Below, piece after piece: positions 1 through 8,508 of a stretch of DNA of 28,611 nt. This DNA is from CAYJFX01 sp964370315 (GTDB taxonomy: Bacteria > Spirochaetota > Spirochaetia > Treponematales > Treponemataceae). The translations under genes and the position numbers were made by a program. The first letter of the stretch is position 1, and every line of letters begins with the position of its first letter. A model generated the notes under the pieces. The model saw only the letters and a program-made list of their open reading frames with translations, ran no database searches and had not been told where the DNA came from. The stretch lies in NCBI GenBank assembly GCA_964370315.1, contig CAYJIS010000018.1:1-28611 (forward strand), written 5' to 3'.

Positions 1-44
1 CTTGCAGTTGCTGTTCCCCATATAAAATTTTCTGGAAATGCCAT
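1..44 (-). CDS. GH1 family beta-glucosidase, N-terminus only
   Basis: The first 14 codons of a minus-strand gene that runs off the left edge. They read MAFPENFIWGTATA, the classic N-terminus of glycoside hydrolase family 1 (beta-glucosidase or 6-phospho-beta-glucosidase), where the F-x-W-G-x-A-T-A stretch forms the first strand of the TIM barrel. The ATG at 44-42 follows a Shine-Dalgarno GGAG at 54-51 with a 6-base spacer. A perfect consensus promoter lies upstream at 110-138. Being divergent from a sugar ABC transporter, the enzyme probably hydrolyses the imported beta-glycoside in the cytoplasm. Substrate and phospho-specificity cannot be judged because the catalytic glutamates lie outside the window. 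Confidence 0.85.
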   Translation of the reverse strand, partial: MAFPENFIWGTATA

Positions 45-109
45 GTAGTTCTCCTAAATTTAAAATTAAATTAACAAAAAGGACAATCGATTTCCTCATG
101 TGTTTTCTA

Positions 110-138
110 ATTATAAACGTAAATAAGCTGATTGTCAA
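110..138 (-). promoter_or_regulatory. Consensus sigma70-type promoter for the GH1 gene
   Basis: Read on the minus strand, TTGACA (138-133) and TATAAT (115-110) are separated by exactly 17 bases, so both hexamers match the consensus perfectly. The expected start is near 103. The palindrome AATCGATT at 85-92 lies in the early transcribed region and could be an operator. Confidence 0.8.
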
Positions 139-228
139 ATAAAAAAGAAATACAGTAAAAAATATATACTTAAAACTTTTATATACTACATTGTTAGTAA
201 ATTTATTAAAAAATATTAAAAAAAAATC

Positions 229-257
229 TTGACAAATTTATACAATCGGGTTATTAT
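229..257 (+). promoter_or_regulatory. Promoter of the sugar ABC transport operon
   Basis: TTGACA (229-234), a 17-base spacer, then TATTAT (252-257). The expected transcription start is near 264. That is too close to the TTG codon at 267 for it to be a start, which supports the ATG at 327. The motif AATCGG occurs at 244-249 and again at 261-266, flanking the -10 element, where a repressor could sit. Confidence 0.75.
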
Positions 258-326
258 GGAAATCGGTTGCCTTGTGTTTTGTGTTCTTGGGTAGCACAGT
301 ATAAGATAATATCTCGGGAGATTAGG

Positions 327-1418
327 ATGGATAATAACGATTGTCTTTTTGATAAAGTATATGGTTCTTTAATCGGGTCAGCAATTGGTGATGCAATGGG
401 AGGGCCAGTTGAGGGATTTACCTACCAAAAAATTGAAAAGGATTATGGTTTGGTTAACACGCTTTTACCGTATACCGAAATCAATGCTAGTGTTCATGGC
501 CCATTCGACATTGTAGCTGGTGCATATACAGATGACTCGAGAATGTCTAAAATTTTTGCTGAGGCAATTATAAAAAAAGGTACAATGGTCACTTCAAAAG
601 ACATTGCAAAAGCATATATAGAATACTTTTTTAGAGCAGAAACCGAGTTTGAAAAGGGATTTATGGAGGAATATTATAATAAGGCAATTTACATGGAGGA
701 TAAGGAAGTTTTTGGTGGACAGCCAACAAATGGAGCCATTATGGGTGTTGCTCCTTTTGGTATCATTTCACCATGTAATCCCCAAAAAGCATTGAATGAC
801 ACTTTTGATGCTGTCTTTATGGTAGGAGGATATGCACGTTATGCAACGAGTATGGCAGCAGCAGCGATATCTTCTGCTATGACACCTAATGCTACTTACA
901 TATCAGTTATAGAGGATATGATGTGTGCTGTAAAGAGCCATAAAAAACGTGTAGAAGATAAGCGGTGGGCAGAGTGTCATATGTATCCTTATGTGGGAAG
1001 AAAAACTGAGAAGCTTATCGAAGACTGTATTGAAGTTGCAAATTCATATTCTAATATGCTTGAAATACGTCCATATCTATACGAAGCAGTGGTTCAAGAT
1101 TTTTTTGCAGATGCAGCAGAATCATTAGCAATTGCAATTACCTTCTTTTACCAGTCGAAAGGATCCTTTATGGACTCTGTTGTAGGGTGTGTAAATTTTG
1201 GTCGCGATAATGATAGTTCAGCTAGCATAGCTGGAGCAATTACAGGCGCTCTGCACGGTGCTAAAAATATACCGCCAGAGTTTATTGAATTAATTGAAAC
1301 TGTAAATAAAGGCCCTACTTTTTACGATATTGCAAAAAAACTCGTGAATCTAATTAAAGAGGAACAATATAAAAATATCAAAGTATGTGAAAATATCACA
1401 AAGTTGATGGAAAAATAA
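327..1418 (+). CDS. ADP-ribosylglycohydrolase (DraG) family protein
   Basis: A 363-residue protein of the ADP-ribosylglycohydrolase/DraG fold, which uses two metal ions to hydrolyse N- or O-glycosidic bonds to ribose or related sugars. Visible family landmarks are the N-terminal GSLIGSAIGDAMGGPVEG, the metal-binding Thr-Asp-Asp (about residues 68-70, in AYTDDSRM) and the second acidic cluster GRDNDSSASIAGAI (from about residue 292), equivalent to the GGDTDT-type motif. The reading frame extends up to a TTG at 267, but the ATG at 327 has GGGAG at 316-320 and is the better start. It is the first gene of a sugar ABC operon and abuts the next gene (TAA-ATG with no gap). Members in sugar operons are poorly characterised, so hydrolysis of a glycoside or sugar-nucleoside is as plausible as removal of ADP-ribose from protein. 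Confidence 0.85.
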   Translation: MDNNDCLFDKVYGSLIGSAIGDAMGGPVEGFTYQKIEKDYGLVNTLLPYTEINASVHGPFDIVAGAYTDDSRMSKIFAEAIIKKGTMVTSKDIAKAYIEYFFRAETEFEKGFMEEYYNKAIYMEDKEVFGGQPTNGAIMGVAPFGIISPCNPQKALNDTFDAVFMVGGYARYATSMAAAAISSAMTPNATYISVIEDMMCAVKSHKKRVEDKRWAECHMYPYVGRKTEKLIEDCIEVANSYSNMLEIRPYLYEAVVQDFFADAAESLAIAITFFYQSKGSFMDSVVGCVNFGRDNDSSASIAGAITGALHGAKNIPPEFIELIETVNKGPTFYDIAKKLVNLIKEEQYKNIKVCENITKLMEK

Positions 1419-2303
1419 ATGGAAAAGCTACGTGAGTTATTAAGGAAAGATGCATTCTGGGGATATGTATTTATTTTGCCAACGCTTTTAGGTATTCTAT
1501 TATTTACATTTGTTCCTGTATTTGCATCCTTTGGTTTAAGTTTTTTTGAATGGAATTTATTTACTGCACCTAATTTTGTTGGAATTGAAAATTATGCGTA
1601 TATTTTTTCGGATTCCTTATTTTACAAAGTTTTATTCAATACTATTTTATTTACAATTTTGTATGTACCTAGCAAGCTTTTTTTATCTTTATTTATTGCA
1701 AACATACTTAGTAAGACAACAAAAGGATCAATATTATTTCGTTCAATTTATTTTATGCCTGCAATTACGTCGGCAGTTGTTATATCAATTGTATGGGCAT
1801 GGTTATATAGCTTTGATTTTGGTTTAATTAATATATTTTTATCATGGATTGGTATTACAGGACCTGATTGGCTGGGTGATAAAAATTGGGCAATGATATC
1901 TGTTGTAATTATGTCAGTATGGCAAACAATGGGATATTCAATGGTAATATATCTTGCTGCATTGCAGGCGATTCCTACATCACTCATTGAAGCTGCAGAA
2001 ATAGATGGTGCTTCAAAAATGACCGTGTTTTGGAAAATTAAGGTGCCAATGTTATCGGCTACAAGTTTCTTTCTTATAATTACAAATATATTTTATGGTT
2101 TGCAGGTATTTACAGAAGTGTTTGTATTAACAAAGCAAGGGCCTGCAGATGCTACGAATGTTTTAACAACATATATGTATAATTATGCATTTAGATTCCA
2201 ACGAATTGGAGAAGGATCAGCAGTTGCTTGCGTGTTATTTATTATAATGGCAATTATTACCATTTTTCAATTTAAATTTTCAAAGTGGGTTCATTATGAA
2301 TAG
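1419..2303 (+). CDS. Sugar ABC transporter permease (MalF/UgpA type)
   Basis: A 294-residue inner-membrane permease of the CUT1 carbohydrate ABC family. A first membrane segment follows a short cytoplasmic start (about residues 15-40), with further hydrophobic stretches to the C-terminus. The EAA loop that docks the ATPase is clear: IEAAEIDGASKMTVFWKIKV (about residues 189-208). The ATG directly follows the stop of the preceding gene, with only a weak GATGGA upstream, so translation is probably coupled. It pairs with the next permease to form the channel. No ATP-binding subunit is encoded in the window. A shared MsmK/UgpC-like ATPase elsewhere in the genome is the usual solution for such operons. 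Confidence 0.93.
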   Translation: MEKLRELLRKDAFWGYVFILPTLLGILLFTFVPVFASFGLSFFEWNLFTAPNFVGIENYAYIFSDSLFYKVLFNTILFTILYVPSKLFLSLFIANILSKTTKGSILFRSIYFMPAITSAVVISIVWAWLYSFDFGLINIFLSWIGITGPDWLGDKNWAMISVVIMSVWQTMGYSMVIYLAALQAIPTSLIEAAEIDGASKMTVFWKIKVPMLSATSFFLIITNIFYGLQVFTEVFVLTKQGPADATNVLTTYMYNYAFRFQRIGEGSAVACVLFIIMAIITIFQFKFSKWVHYE

Positions 2304-3129
2304 TCGGCCTCAGTTATTATCCCGTATTGTAAATAATTTAATATTAATCATTGGTTCTGGTATCATGATTTTACCATTTTTATGGATGGTTATAACATCT
2401 TTGAAGGAATTAAATAATGTGTTTTTGTTTCCACCTCAGTGGATACCAAACCCAATACGGTTCTACAATTATATTGAAGTATTTGAAAAAATACCGTTTT
2501 TAAATGGTTTTATAAATAGTTTATATATTACAGCCTTGGTAACCGCAGGAGTTGTCTTCTTCTGTTCAATTGCTGCTTATGCATTTTCTAAGATTAGGTT
2601 CCCTGGAAAAAAAATAATATTTCCGATGTATATGCTAACTATGATGGTTCCGGCCCAAATAGTATTAATACCACAGTTTATTTTTTTTACTAACATAGGT
2701 TGGGTTGATACTCATTATGGACTAATAGTTCCGTTTATTTTTACAAATGGATTTGGAGTTTTTATGCTTCGACAGTTTTTAACAGGCGTACCTGATGCTT
2801 TAATTGAAGCGGCCAAAATAGATGGATGTAGTCAACCTGGTATATTTGTACGAATTATGTTGCCGCAAATTAAACCTGCTTTAGCATCATTAGTTATTTT
2901 CACTGTAATTGCTCGATGGAATGATTTTTTAGGCCCATTTATTTTATTGAGTTCAATTGAAAGGTTTACATTACCGCTGGTTATGAAAGCTCTCGAGGGA
3001 CAATTTGGTTCTCAATGGACTTTAATGATGGCTGCAGCTACATTGTCACTCCTTCCAATTATAATTATATATATTTTTACACAAAAATATTTTATTGAAG
3101 GTGTAGCTCTATCTGGCGTAAAAGGTTAA
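2296..3129 (+). CDS. Sugar ABC transporter permease (MalG/UgpE type)
   Basis: A 277-residue second permease of the same CUT1 transporter. The N-terminal membrane helix (about residues 12-32) is followed by the family element LPFLWMVITSLK, and the EAA loop LIEAAKIDGCSQPGIFVRIM lies near residues 170-190. The C-terminus ends YFIEGVALSGVKG, typical of MalG/UgpE proteins (G-x-x-x-G-A-V-K-G pattern). The start overlaps the previous gene by 8 bases, pointing to translational coupling and a heterodimeric channel. Confidence 0.93.
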   Translation: MNSRPQLLSRIVNNLILIIGSGIMILPFLWMVITSLKELNNVFLFPPQWIPNPIRFYNYIEVFEKIPFLNGFINSLYITALVTAGVVFFCSIAAYAFSKIRFPGKKIIFPMYMLTMMVPAQIVLIPQFIFFTNIGWVDTHYGLIVPFIFTNGFGVFMLRQFLTGVPDALIEAAKIDGCSQPGIFVRIMLPQIKPALASLVIFTVIARWNDFLGPFILLSSIERFTLPLVMKALEGQFGSQWTLMMAAATLSLLPIIIIYIFTQKYFIEGVALSGVKG

Positions 3130-3211
3130 TTATTTTGTAGTAATGCAAGGAACATTTATTAATAGCTCCCTTACATGTATATACAAAATTGTTTGTTTGA
3201 TAAATTAGAAA

Positions 3212-3223
3212 TCGCTATAGCGA
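3212..3223. promoter_or_regulatory. 12-bp perfect palindrome before the binding-protein gene
   Basis: TCGCTATAGCGA is a perfect palindrome ending 7 bases before the Shine-Dalgarno AGGAG (3231-3235) of the binding-protein gene. It could be an operator or the target of mRNA processing that lets the binding protein be expressed above its permeases. The 112-base gap that holds it shows no clear promoter. Confidence 0.45.
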
Positions 3224-3241
3224 AAATAAAAGGAGAAAAAA

Positions 3242-4522
3242 ATGAAAAAGGTAGTTAGTAGTATAGCTTGTTGCTTAATAGTTACAAGCCTTCTAATTAG
3301 TTGTGGTGGTTCAAAAGAGGCAGACTCTGGAGAAGCAAATGGTAAAGTGGAGTTAAGATTTTTAGCTCCAGCTGATGAAGGACGAGCAAATATATATAAT
3401 GAGTTGTTTGCGAAGTTTGAAGAAGAAACTGGGATTAAAGTCACGCCAGAATATGTAACAAACTGGGATGATTTTAATCAAAAGTATATGACTCAATTGG
3501 CGGCAAAATCTTCACCAGATGTTGTAGATGTATCAGTTATTTATAAAGACCAGTTTATAGATTCTGGATATTTTTATGATATATCAACTTATGCGAAAGA
3601 AAGAAACTTTGATTTTTCAAAGTACTATGAATCACATTTTGAAGGATTTAGTCGTGGTGATGCACTATATGGTATGCCAAATGGTACAACTATGATAGCT
3701 GTTTATTACAATAAAGCCTTATTTGACGAAGCTGGTATACCATATCCAGATAGTGATTGGACAAAGGCACCTACATGGGATGAATTTTTTGAAATAGTAG
3801 GAAAACTAACAAAAGGTGAGGGACCAAACAAGCAATATGGTTTAGGTACAACTATTGATATTGCATGGCTATTTCCTCTTTTATGGCAAAATGGGGCAGA
3901 TTTTGTTACACCTGATGGGACTAAGTCAGCCATAAATACCCCAGAAGGAATTGAGTCCTTACAATACATTTATGACTTATTTTTTGAAAGTGGATATTCA
4001 CCAAGTTTAAGTACATTAAAAACAATTCAAGTTAGTGAATTGTTCAAAACTGGGAAAGTTGCTATGTTTATGGATGGCAACTGGTGGATGGAAAGCCTTT
4101 CTTCAATTGATAGTTTTGAATGGGGTGTTATGCCATTGCCACAAAATAAAGATGTAATAACAGGTTCATACATTGATTGTTGGTCAGTTAGTGCAGATTC
4201 AAAATATCCATATGAATCATATCAGCTAACAGAGTACTTAATTTCTGAAGAGGGACTACGAATGCATTCTGCAAAAGGTATACCTTCGATGATTCAAATT
4301 GCAGAGGATGAAATTGATGTTATTTACAGTTTTGTTGACGAAGAAAGTCGACGCGCATGGTCCGGAGCTTTGGCAGCAGGGCGTACACCAGTTTATACTA
4401 AAAACTGGGCTCAAATTATTGCAGAAGCAAATAAATCACTTGAAAAATTAGCTTTAGGTGAAATCAGCGCTGCTGATGCTGCTGCAGAAATTGAAAAAAG
4501 TACAAATATGCTACTAAAATAA
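3242..4522 (+). CDS. Sugar ABC transporter substrate-binding lipoprotein
   Basis: A 426-residue extracellular solute-binding protein (family 1, MalE/UgpB-like). The signal sequence ends in the lipobox L-I-S-C with the lipidated Cys at residue 21, so the protein is membrane-anchored. The mature part has the expected pattern: VELRFLAPADEG, an F-x-x-E-T-G-I-K-V segment, YGMPNGTTMIAVYYNKALF (hinge region) and GKVAMFMDGNWWM. Residues around W and D in this last block usually line the sugar site. The start has AGGAG at 3231-3235. It lies downstream of its two permeases, which is the reverse of the common order. The oligosaccharide bound is unknown; the adjacent GH1 gene suggests a beta-glucoside. 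Confidence 0.93.
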   Translation: MKKVVSSIACCLIVTSLLISCGGSKEADSGEANGKVELRFLAPADEGRANIYNELFAKFEEETGIKVTPEYVTNWDDFNQKYMTQLAAKSSPDVVDVSVIYKDQFIDSGYFYDISTYAKERNFDFSKYYESHFEGFSRGDALYGMPNGTTMIAVYYNKALFDEAGIPYPDSDWTKAPTWDEFFEIVGKLTKGEGPNKQYGLGTTIDIAWLFPLLWQNGADFVTPDGTKSAINTPEGIESLQYIYDLFFESGYSPSLSTLKTIQVSELFKTGKVAMFMDGNWWMESLSSIDSFEWGVMPLPQNKDVITGSYIDCWSVSADSKYPYESYQLTEYLISEEGLRMHSAKGIPSMIQIAEDEIDVIYSFVDEESRRAWSGALAAGRTPVYTKNWAQIIAEANKSLEKLALGEISAADAAAEIEKSTNMLLK

Positions 4523-4601
4523 TACGATCAATTATTACAGCTTATTTTTTGTTTATGTCATTCTAAAGTTTAAATAATTTTATACTTTGTGAATCACAAA
4601 T

Positions 4602-4641
4602 AGAAAAGTCCATTTCTTCTTTTACAGAAATGGACTTTTCT
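4602..4641. terminator. Bidirectional hairpin terminator between convergent operons
   Basis: A perfect 16-bp stem, AGAAAAGTCCATTTCT (4602-4617) with AGAAATGGACTTTTCT (4626-4641), around an 8-base loop. T-rich and A-rich flanks on both sides allow it to stop the ABC operon from the left and zwf from the right. Confidence 0.9.
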
Positions 4642-4672
4642 CATTTGATTGCAGTAAGTGTAATTTTTATAC

Positions 4673-6052
4673 CTATATTTTTATCATTTTTATTGCTTCA
4701 CTCGGACCACTTGATCCTTGTTCATATGTATGTATCGGAAGTGAAGCTTCTGAATACATTTTTTTTAAGTCCTCAATATACTTCCAGCTAAGATGTATTT
4801 GTTCCCATGTAGAAAAGAGGGAAGTATCAGACTGTATTACAGCGTACAGCAGTCTCTCATACGCTTCAGGAGTATTTATTCTATGAGCTAAAACACAGCT
4901 TTGACAAAAATCCATTTCTGCTTGAATTATATCATCACTTTCACCGGGTTTTTTGATGTTAAACTTTAAGTTAATTCCCTCATCAGGCTGAATTTTAAAG
5001 GTTAAAATATTTGAACCCTTTTCACTAGAATGAGACTTAAACGTAATAATGATTTCCATTTCACGTTTGTTTAGTTTTTTTCCAGTTGTAATATAGAAAG
5101 GCACTCCTTTCCACCTTTGATTATCAATGTATATTTTGCATAGAGCATATGTTTCTGTCTTTGAATCTTTAGATATATTATCTTCGTTGAGATATCCTGA
5201 ATATTGTGCCAATACAAGAGATTCTTTTATATTAATCTTTGCTATTTCTCGTAATGAGCGTAATGCCTGAACCTGCATAATTTTTATATCAGAATCGTTT
5301 TCACATTCTTCCATAGAAATTAAACTTAAGATTTGCATCAAATGATTTTGCACCATATCTTTCAATGCACCAGCCTTATCATAGTAACCAGCTCGCGTTT
5401 CAACTCCTACTTCCTCGCTAGCCGATATTAATACATTTTCTATTGATTTAGCATCCCAACAATTCCTAAATATTGGATTCTTAAAACGAATAGTTTGAAT
5501 ACTTCTAAGCATCTCTTTTCCAAGATAATGATCAATTCTATAAACGTTATCTTGGCCAAATGTTTCATCAAGCTTTTTACTGAGAATATCTGCTTCTTTA
5601 AGAGTTTCTCCGAAAGGTTTTTCTACTACAATTTTACTTTCACCTCTACATTCTAGTGATAATATTCCATCGCTGATTATATCAAAAAATTGTGGTGCTA
5701 CAGCATAATAAAATATATTTGATCTTATGTTGGCTGATGAAAAAAAAGAGCACAGTTTTTTGTATTCACTAAGATTAGAGAAATCCATTTTAAAATACAA
5801 AATACATTTTGAAAATCTATCAAAAATGCTTTCATCAAATTTAATACGTGAAAAATCTGAAACCCATTTTTTTACTATAGTGACATACTCTTCATTTGTG
5901 TATTCTCTGCGTCCAATTGCTATTACCTTATCATTTTCATTTATTATATTTCGTGCAAATAAATTATACAGGGCTGGTAATAGTTTCCTATATGCTAAAT
6001 CTCCGGTTCCCCCAAAAATTGTAAAGTTTTGTGTATTATTCTTCCCATTCAT
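4673..6052 (-). CDS. zwf: Glucose-6-phosphate dehydrogenase
   Basis: A 459-residue enzyme oxidising glucose-6-phosphate to 6-phosphogluconolactone with reduction of NADP. The N-terminal nucleotide-binding segment reads FGGTGDLAYRKLLPALY, a variant of the usual GASGDLA. The signature RIDHYLGKE contains the catalytic His and substrate-binding Lys. VVEKPFG precedes it. The protein is slightly shorter than the roughly 490 residues usual for the family. Its ATG lies inside the 3' end of gnd (17-base overlap), with AAGGA about 9 bases upstream, so it is coupled to gnd. It is the last gene of the lactonase-gnd-zwf run, and the hairpin at 4602-4641 ends the transcript. Confidence 0.95.
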   Translation of the reverse strand: MNGKNNTQNFTIFGGTGDLAYRKLLPALYNLFARNIINENDKVIAIGRREYTNEEYVTIVKKWVSDFSRIKFDESIFDRFSKCILYFKMDFSNLSEYKKLCSFFSSANIRSNIFYYAVAPQFFDIISDGILSLECRGESKIVVEKPFGETLKEADILSKKLDETFGQDNVYRIDHYLGKEMLRSIQTIRFKNPIFRNCWDAKSIENVLISASEEVGVETRAGYYDKAGALKDMVQNHLMQILSLISMEECENDSDIKIMQVQALRSLREIAKINIKESLVLAQYSGYLNEDNISKDSKTETYALCKIYIDNQRWKGVPFYITTGKKLNKREMEIIITFKSHSSEKGSNILTFKIQPDEGINLKFNIKKPGESDDIIQAEMDFCQSCVLAHRINTPEAYERLLYAVIQSDTSLFSTWEQIHLSWKYIEDLKKMYSEASLPIHTYEQGSSGPSEAIKMIKI

Positions 6053-7439
6053 AATGAAATGTTCCTTCTGTATCTATTCTTTCAAATGTGTGTGCCCCAA
6101 AAAAATCTCTTTGTGCCTGAATAACATTAGCACCAAGTGTTTTAGATTTTAATTGATCTATGTAAGTGATTGCAGAGTTTAATACAGGAATTGGTATTTC
6201 ATCATAAAGAGATAGCATACATAATTTTCGCAGTGAAACAGTCGATGTCATTAAGTCAGTAAAGATTGAATCATCCAATAAAAAATTAACTAAAGACGAG
6301 TTTTTTTCATATACTTTCATTAATACTTCAAGTAGTTCAGCTTGAATAATACACCCAGCTCTAAAAATAGAAGCGATTTCTTTTAAGTTTAAATTCCATC
6401 CAAAAAGAGTAGAGGCATTGCTCATTTGAGAAAAGCCTTGTGCGTATGCAACACGTTTTCCTAAGGAATAAGCGATTCGAACTTCTTCAATCGTAATCTT
6501 TATAGAATCTTTAATATTCGTACGTAACGCATCAAAGGAGCCTTTGTTAAAAGTAATTCTTTCTTTTTTCATGTTTGAGATAATTCTTGCTTGAACGGCA
6601 CTTTGAATTAATGAAATATTTTGGTCTTGATCTATAGCTTCAAGAGTTGTCCATTTTCCAGTTCCTTTTTGACTAGCTTCATCAACAATTAGATCAACAA
6701 GGTCTTTTCCAGTTTTTACGTCTTTTACTAAAAGTATCTTTGAGGTTATATCAATTAAGTAACTCTTAACATCTGTTTCATTCCATTGTGAAAACACACT
6801 AGAAATCTCAACATTTGATAATTTAAGTGCATTTCTTAAAAAGAGATACACTTCTGCAATCAATTGCATATCTGCATATTCTATTCCATTATGAACCATT
6901 TTAACATAGTGTCCAGCTCCATCCGGTCCAATATACGTACAACAAGCTTCACCATTTTTTTTTGCGGAAATTGTATTTAAATACTTTTCAATATGCTTAT
7001 ACGAGTGTTTATCGCCACCTGGCATGATACTAGGGCCTAGTAGAGCACCTTTTTCACCACCTGATACTCCAACTCCAAAAAAATGGATTTTATTTTTTGC
7101 TAGCTCATTTGTTCTTCTTATTGTATCTTTATAATATGAATTACCGCAATCCATTATAATATCATTTTCTTCAAGTACATTTAATAGTGTTTCATTAAAT
7201 GTATCAACAACACTACCTGCTTTAACCATTAAAATTACTTTTCTAGGTTTTTCTAATGAATCAATGAACTCATTTAAATGTTCATAACCACTGAAATTTT
7301 CTACATTTTGATCAATAATTTTTTTTGTCGTTTCAAAACTACGATTATATCCTGCAACCTTAAATCCATTGCTCGATAGATTTAATGCGAGCGATTTACC
7401 CATAGTCCCCAGACCAATTACACCAATTTCATTTTTCAC
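6036..7439 (-). CDS. gnd: 6-phosphogluconate dehydrogenase (decarboxylating)
   Basis: A 467-residue protein, normal for the long (about 470) NADP form. The Rossmann motif is GVIGLGTMGKSLALNLSSNG at the N-terminus. GVSGGEKGALLGPSIMPGG (around residues 129-147) and HYVKMVHNGIEYADMQLIAE (catalytic Lys and His-Asn) match the active site. The C-terminal tail RDFFGAHTFERID reaches into the partner subunit in this family. The start is a GTG with AAGGAG six bases upstream. It converts 6-phosphogluconate to ribulose-5-phosphate and CO2, giving NADPH. It lies 20 bases after the lactonase gene and overlaps zwf. Confidence 0.96.
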   Translation of the reverse strand: MKNEIGVIGLGTMGKSLALNLSSNGFKVAGYNRSFETTKKIIDQNVENFSGYEHLNEFIDSLEKPRKVILMVKAGSVVDTFNETLLNVLEENDIIMDCGNSYYKDTIRRTNELAKNKIHFFGVGVSGGEKGALLGPSIMPGGDKHSYKHIEKYLNTISAKKNGEACCTYIGPDGAGHYVKMVHNGIEYADMQLIAEVYLFLRNALKLSNVEISSVFSQWNETDVKSYLIDITSKILLVKDVKTGKDLVDLIVDEASQKGTGKWTTLEAIDQDQNISLIQSAVQARIISNMKKERITFNKGSFDALRTNIKDSIKITIEEVRIAYSLGKRVAYAQGFSQMSNASTLFGWNLNLKEIASIFRAGCIIQAELLEVLMKVYEKNSSLVNFLLDDSIFTDLMTSTVSLRKLCMLSLYDEIPIPVLNSAITYIDQLKSKTLGANVIQAQRDFFGAHTFERIDTEGTFHYEWEE

Positions 7440-7459
7440 TATTTACTCCTTGTTACAAT

Positions 7460-8410
7460 TTATTCTTTCATACAAATACATATACACTCAGGTACGATTA
7501 TCGAAGAAATCTTTTCAATTCTGTTTTCAATAATCTTAAAACTTATTAACTCATTTGTGTCTCTATTTGCTACTAGCAAGTATTTATCATACAAAACATT
7601 GAGAATGTCTCGTGGATGATCGCCATAACAAGAAAAGGTGTTAATGGGGTAGTGTAGTGTATTTATATTTGAAATATCAAAAACTGAAATAATATTTGAG
7701 CCTCTTATTGATGCGTAAACATTTTTTTTATTTTTACTTATTCGAATTGCAGCACCTGCTTGCTTTAAATCTGCTGTTACATTATGGGCGTTTTCTTTTT
7801 TAAGATGCTCAAAATTTGTACCATTTCTTTTTAATGTAAACAATTCATTGCTGAGTTCACTTAAAACAATGAGATACTCATCATTATCAGTTAGTATACC
7901 ATGCCTTGGTCCAGAGTTGACTGGAAATTTTATTGTATTTATTATTTCAAGGGATTCGTTTAAAACATACATCACATCCAAAAGAAGGCACGGTACCAGT
8001 AAGACATCATCTTGTATAATAACTTGATGGCATCCTGCTTTTTCTTTTATCGATAATGAATGTATTAACGTAAATGTATTTTCTTTAAATTCGATTTTTG
8101 ATACTGTACCTTCATGATAATTTGCTGTATAAATAATATCATTTTTTATACATAAAAAACATGAACCTGATTTTTCAAATAGTAGCTGAGATATACACTT
8201 ACCATAAATATCATAAGCGGCAATACCAGACCCATTTTGTGTATCAAATAATGCAAAAAGAGTATCGTCTTGATAGCTTAGATAACGTGAATTTTTAATA
8301 GAGCAAAAGAGACTAGCATCTGTTAATATACCTGTATTTTCGTTTATTGAAAAACGGTATATTCCTTTGCTGTTATATTGTGTATATGTCCCAATAAATC
8401 CATCTGCCAT
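7460..8410 (-). CDS. Lactonase-family beta-propeller protein (probable 6-phosphogluconolactonase)
   Basis: A 316-residue protein of the seven-bladed lactonase family (YbhE/Pgl type, Pfam 10282). The opening FIGTYTQYNSKGIYRF and the central NSGPRHGILTDND (arginine and histidine of the lactonase site) are the recognisable landmarks; HPRDI is a later blade motif. Its position directly before gnd and zwf makes it the likely 6-phosphogluconolactonase that hydrolyses the lactone made by Zwf. It is unrelated in fold to the NagB-like DevB/SOL enzyme. The ATG at 8410 has only a weak GTGGT upstream. The residue set is consistent with the function, but many family members are uncharacterised. Confidence 0.85.
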   Translation of the reverse strand: MADGFIGTYTQYNSKGIYRFSINENTGILTDASLFCSIKNSRYLSYQDDTLFALFDTQNGSGIAAYDIYGKCISQLLFEKSGSCFLCIKNDIIYTANYHEGTVSKIEFKENTFTLIHSLSIKEKAGCHQVIIQDDVLLVPCLLLDVMYVLNESLEIINTIKFPVNSGPRHGILTDNDEYLIVLSELSNELFTLKRNGTNFEHLKKENAHNVTADLKQAGAAIRISKNKKNVYASIRGSNIISVFDISNINTLHYPINTFSCYGDHPRDILNVLYDKYLLVANRDTNELISFKIIENRIEKISSIIVPECICICMKE

Positions 8411-8454
8411 GTAGTACCACTTTATGCTTAAAAACTGATTAAATTGACTCTTTA

Positions 8455-8460
8455 ATTATA
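8455..8460 (-). promoter_or_regulatory. Possible -10 element of the lactonase-gnd-zwf operon
   Basis: TATAAT on the minus strand (8460-8455), 44 bases before the lactonase start, in the 98-base gap after rlmN. The -35 region 17 bases upstream (AACATT) is poor, so this is a weak call. It would allow the pentose-phosphate genes to be transcribed apart from rlmN. Confidence 0.35.
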
Positions 8461-8508
8461 CACTACTTTTTGTTATAAATGTTTTTTATTTAAAGAAAAC
8501 TGCGAAAG

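Noticed and set aside
267..326. TTG start for the ADP-ribosylglycohydrolase gene
   Set aside because: The predicted transcription start is near 264, there is no Shine-Dalgarno, and the added residues lack family similarity; the ATG at 327 has GGGAG.
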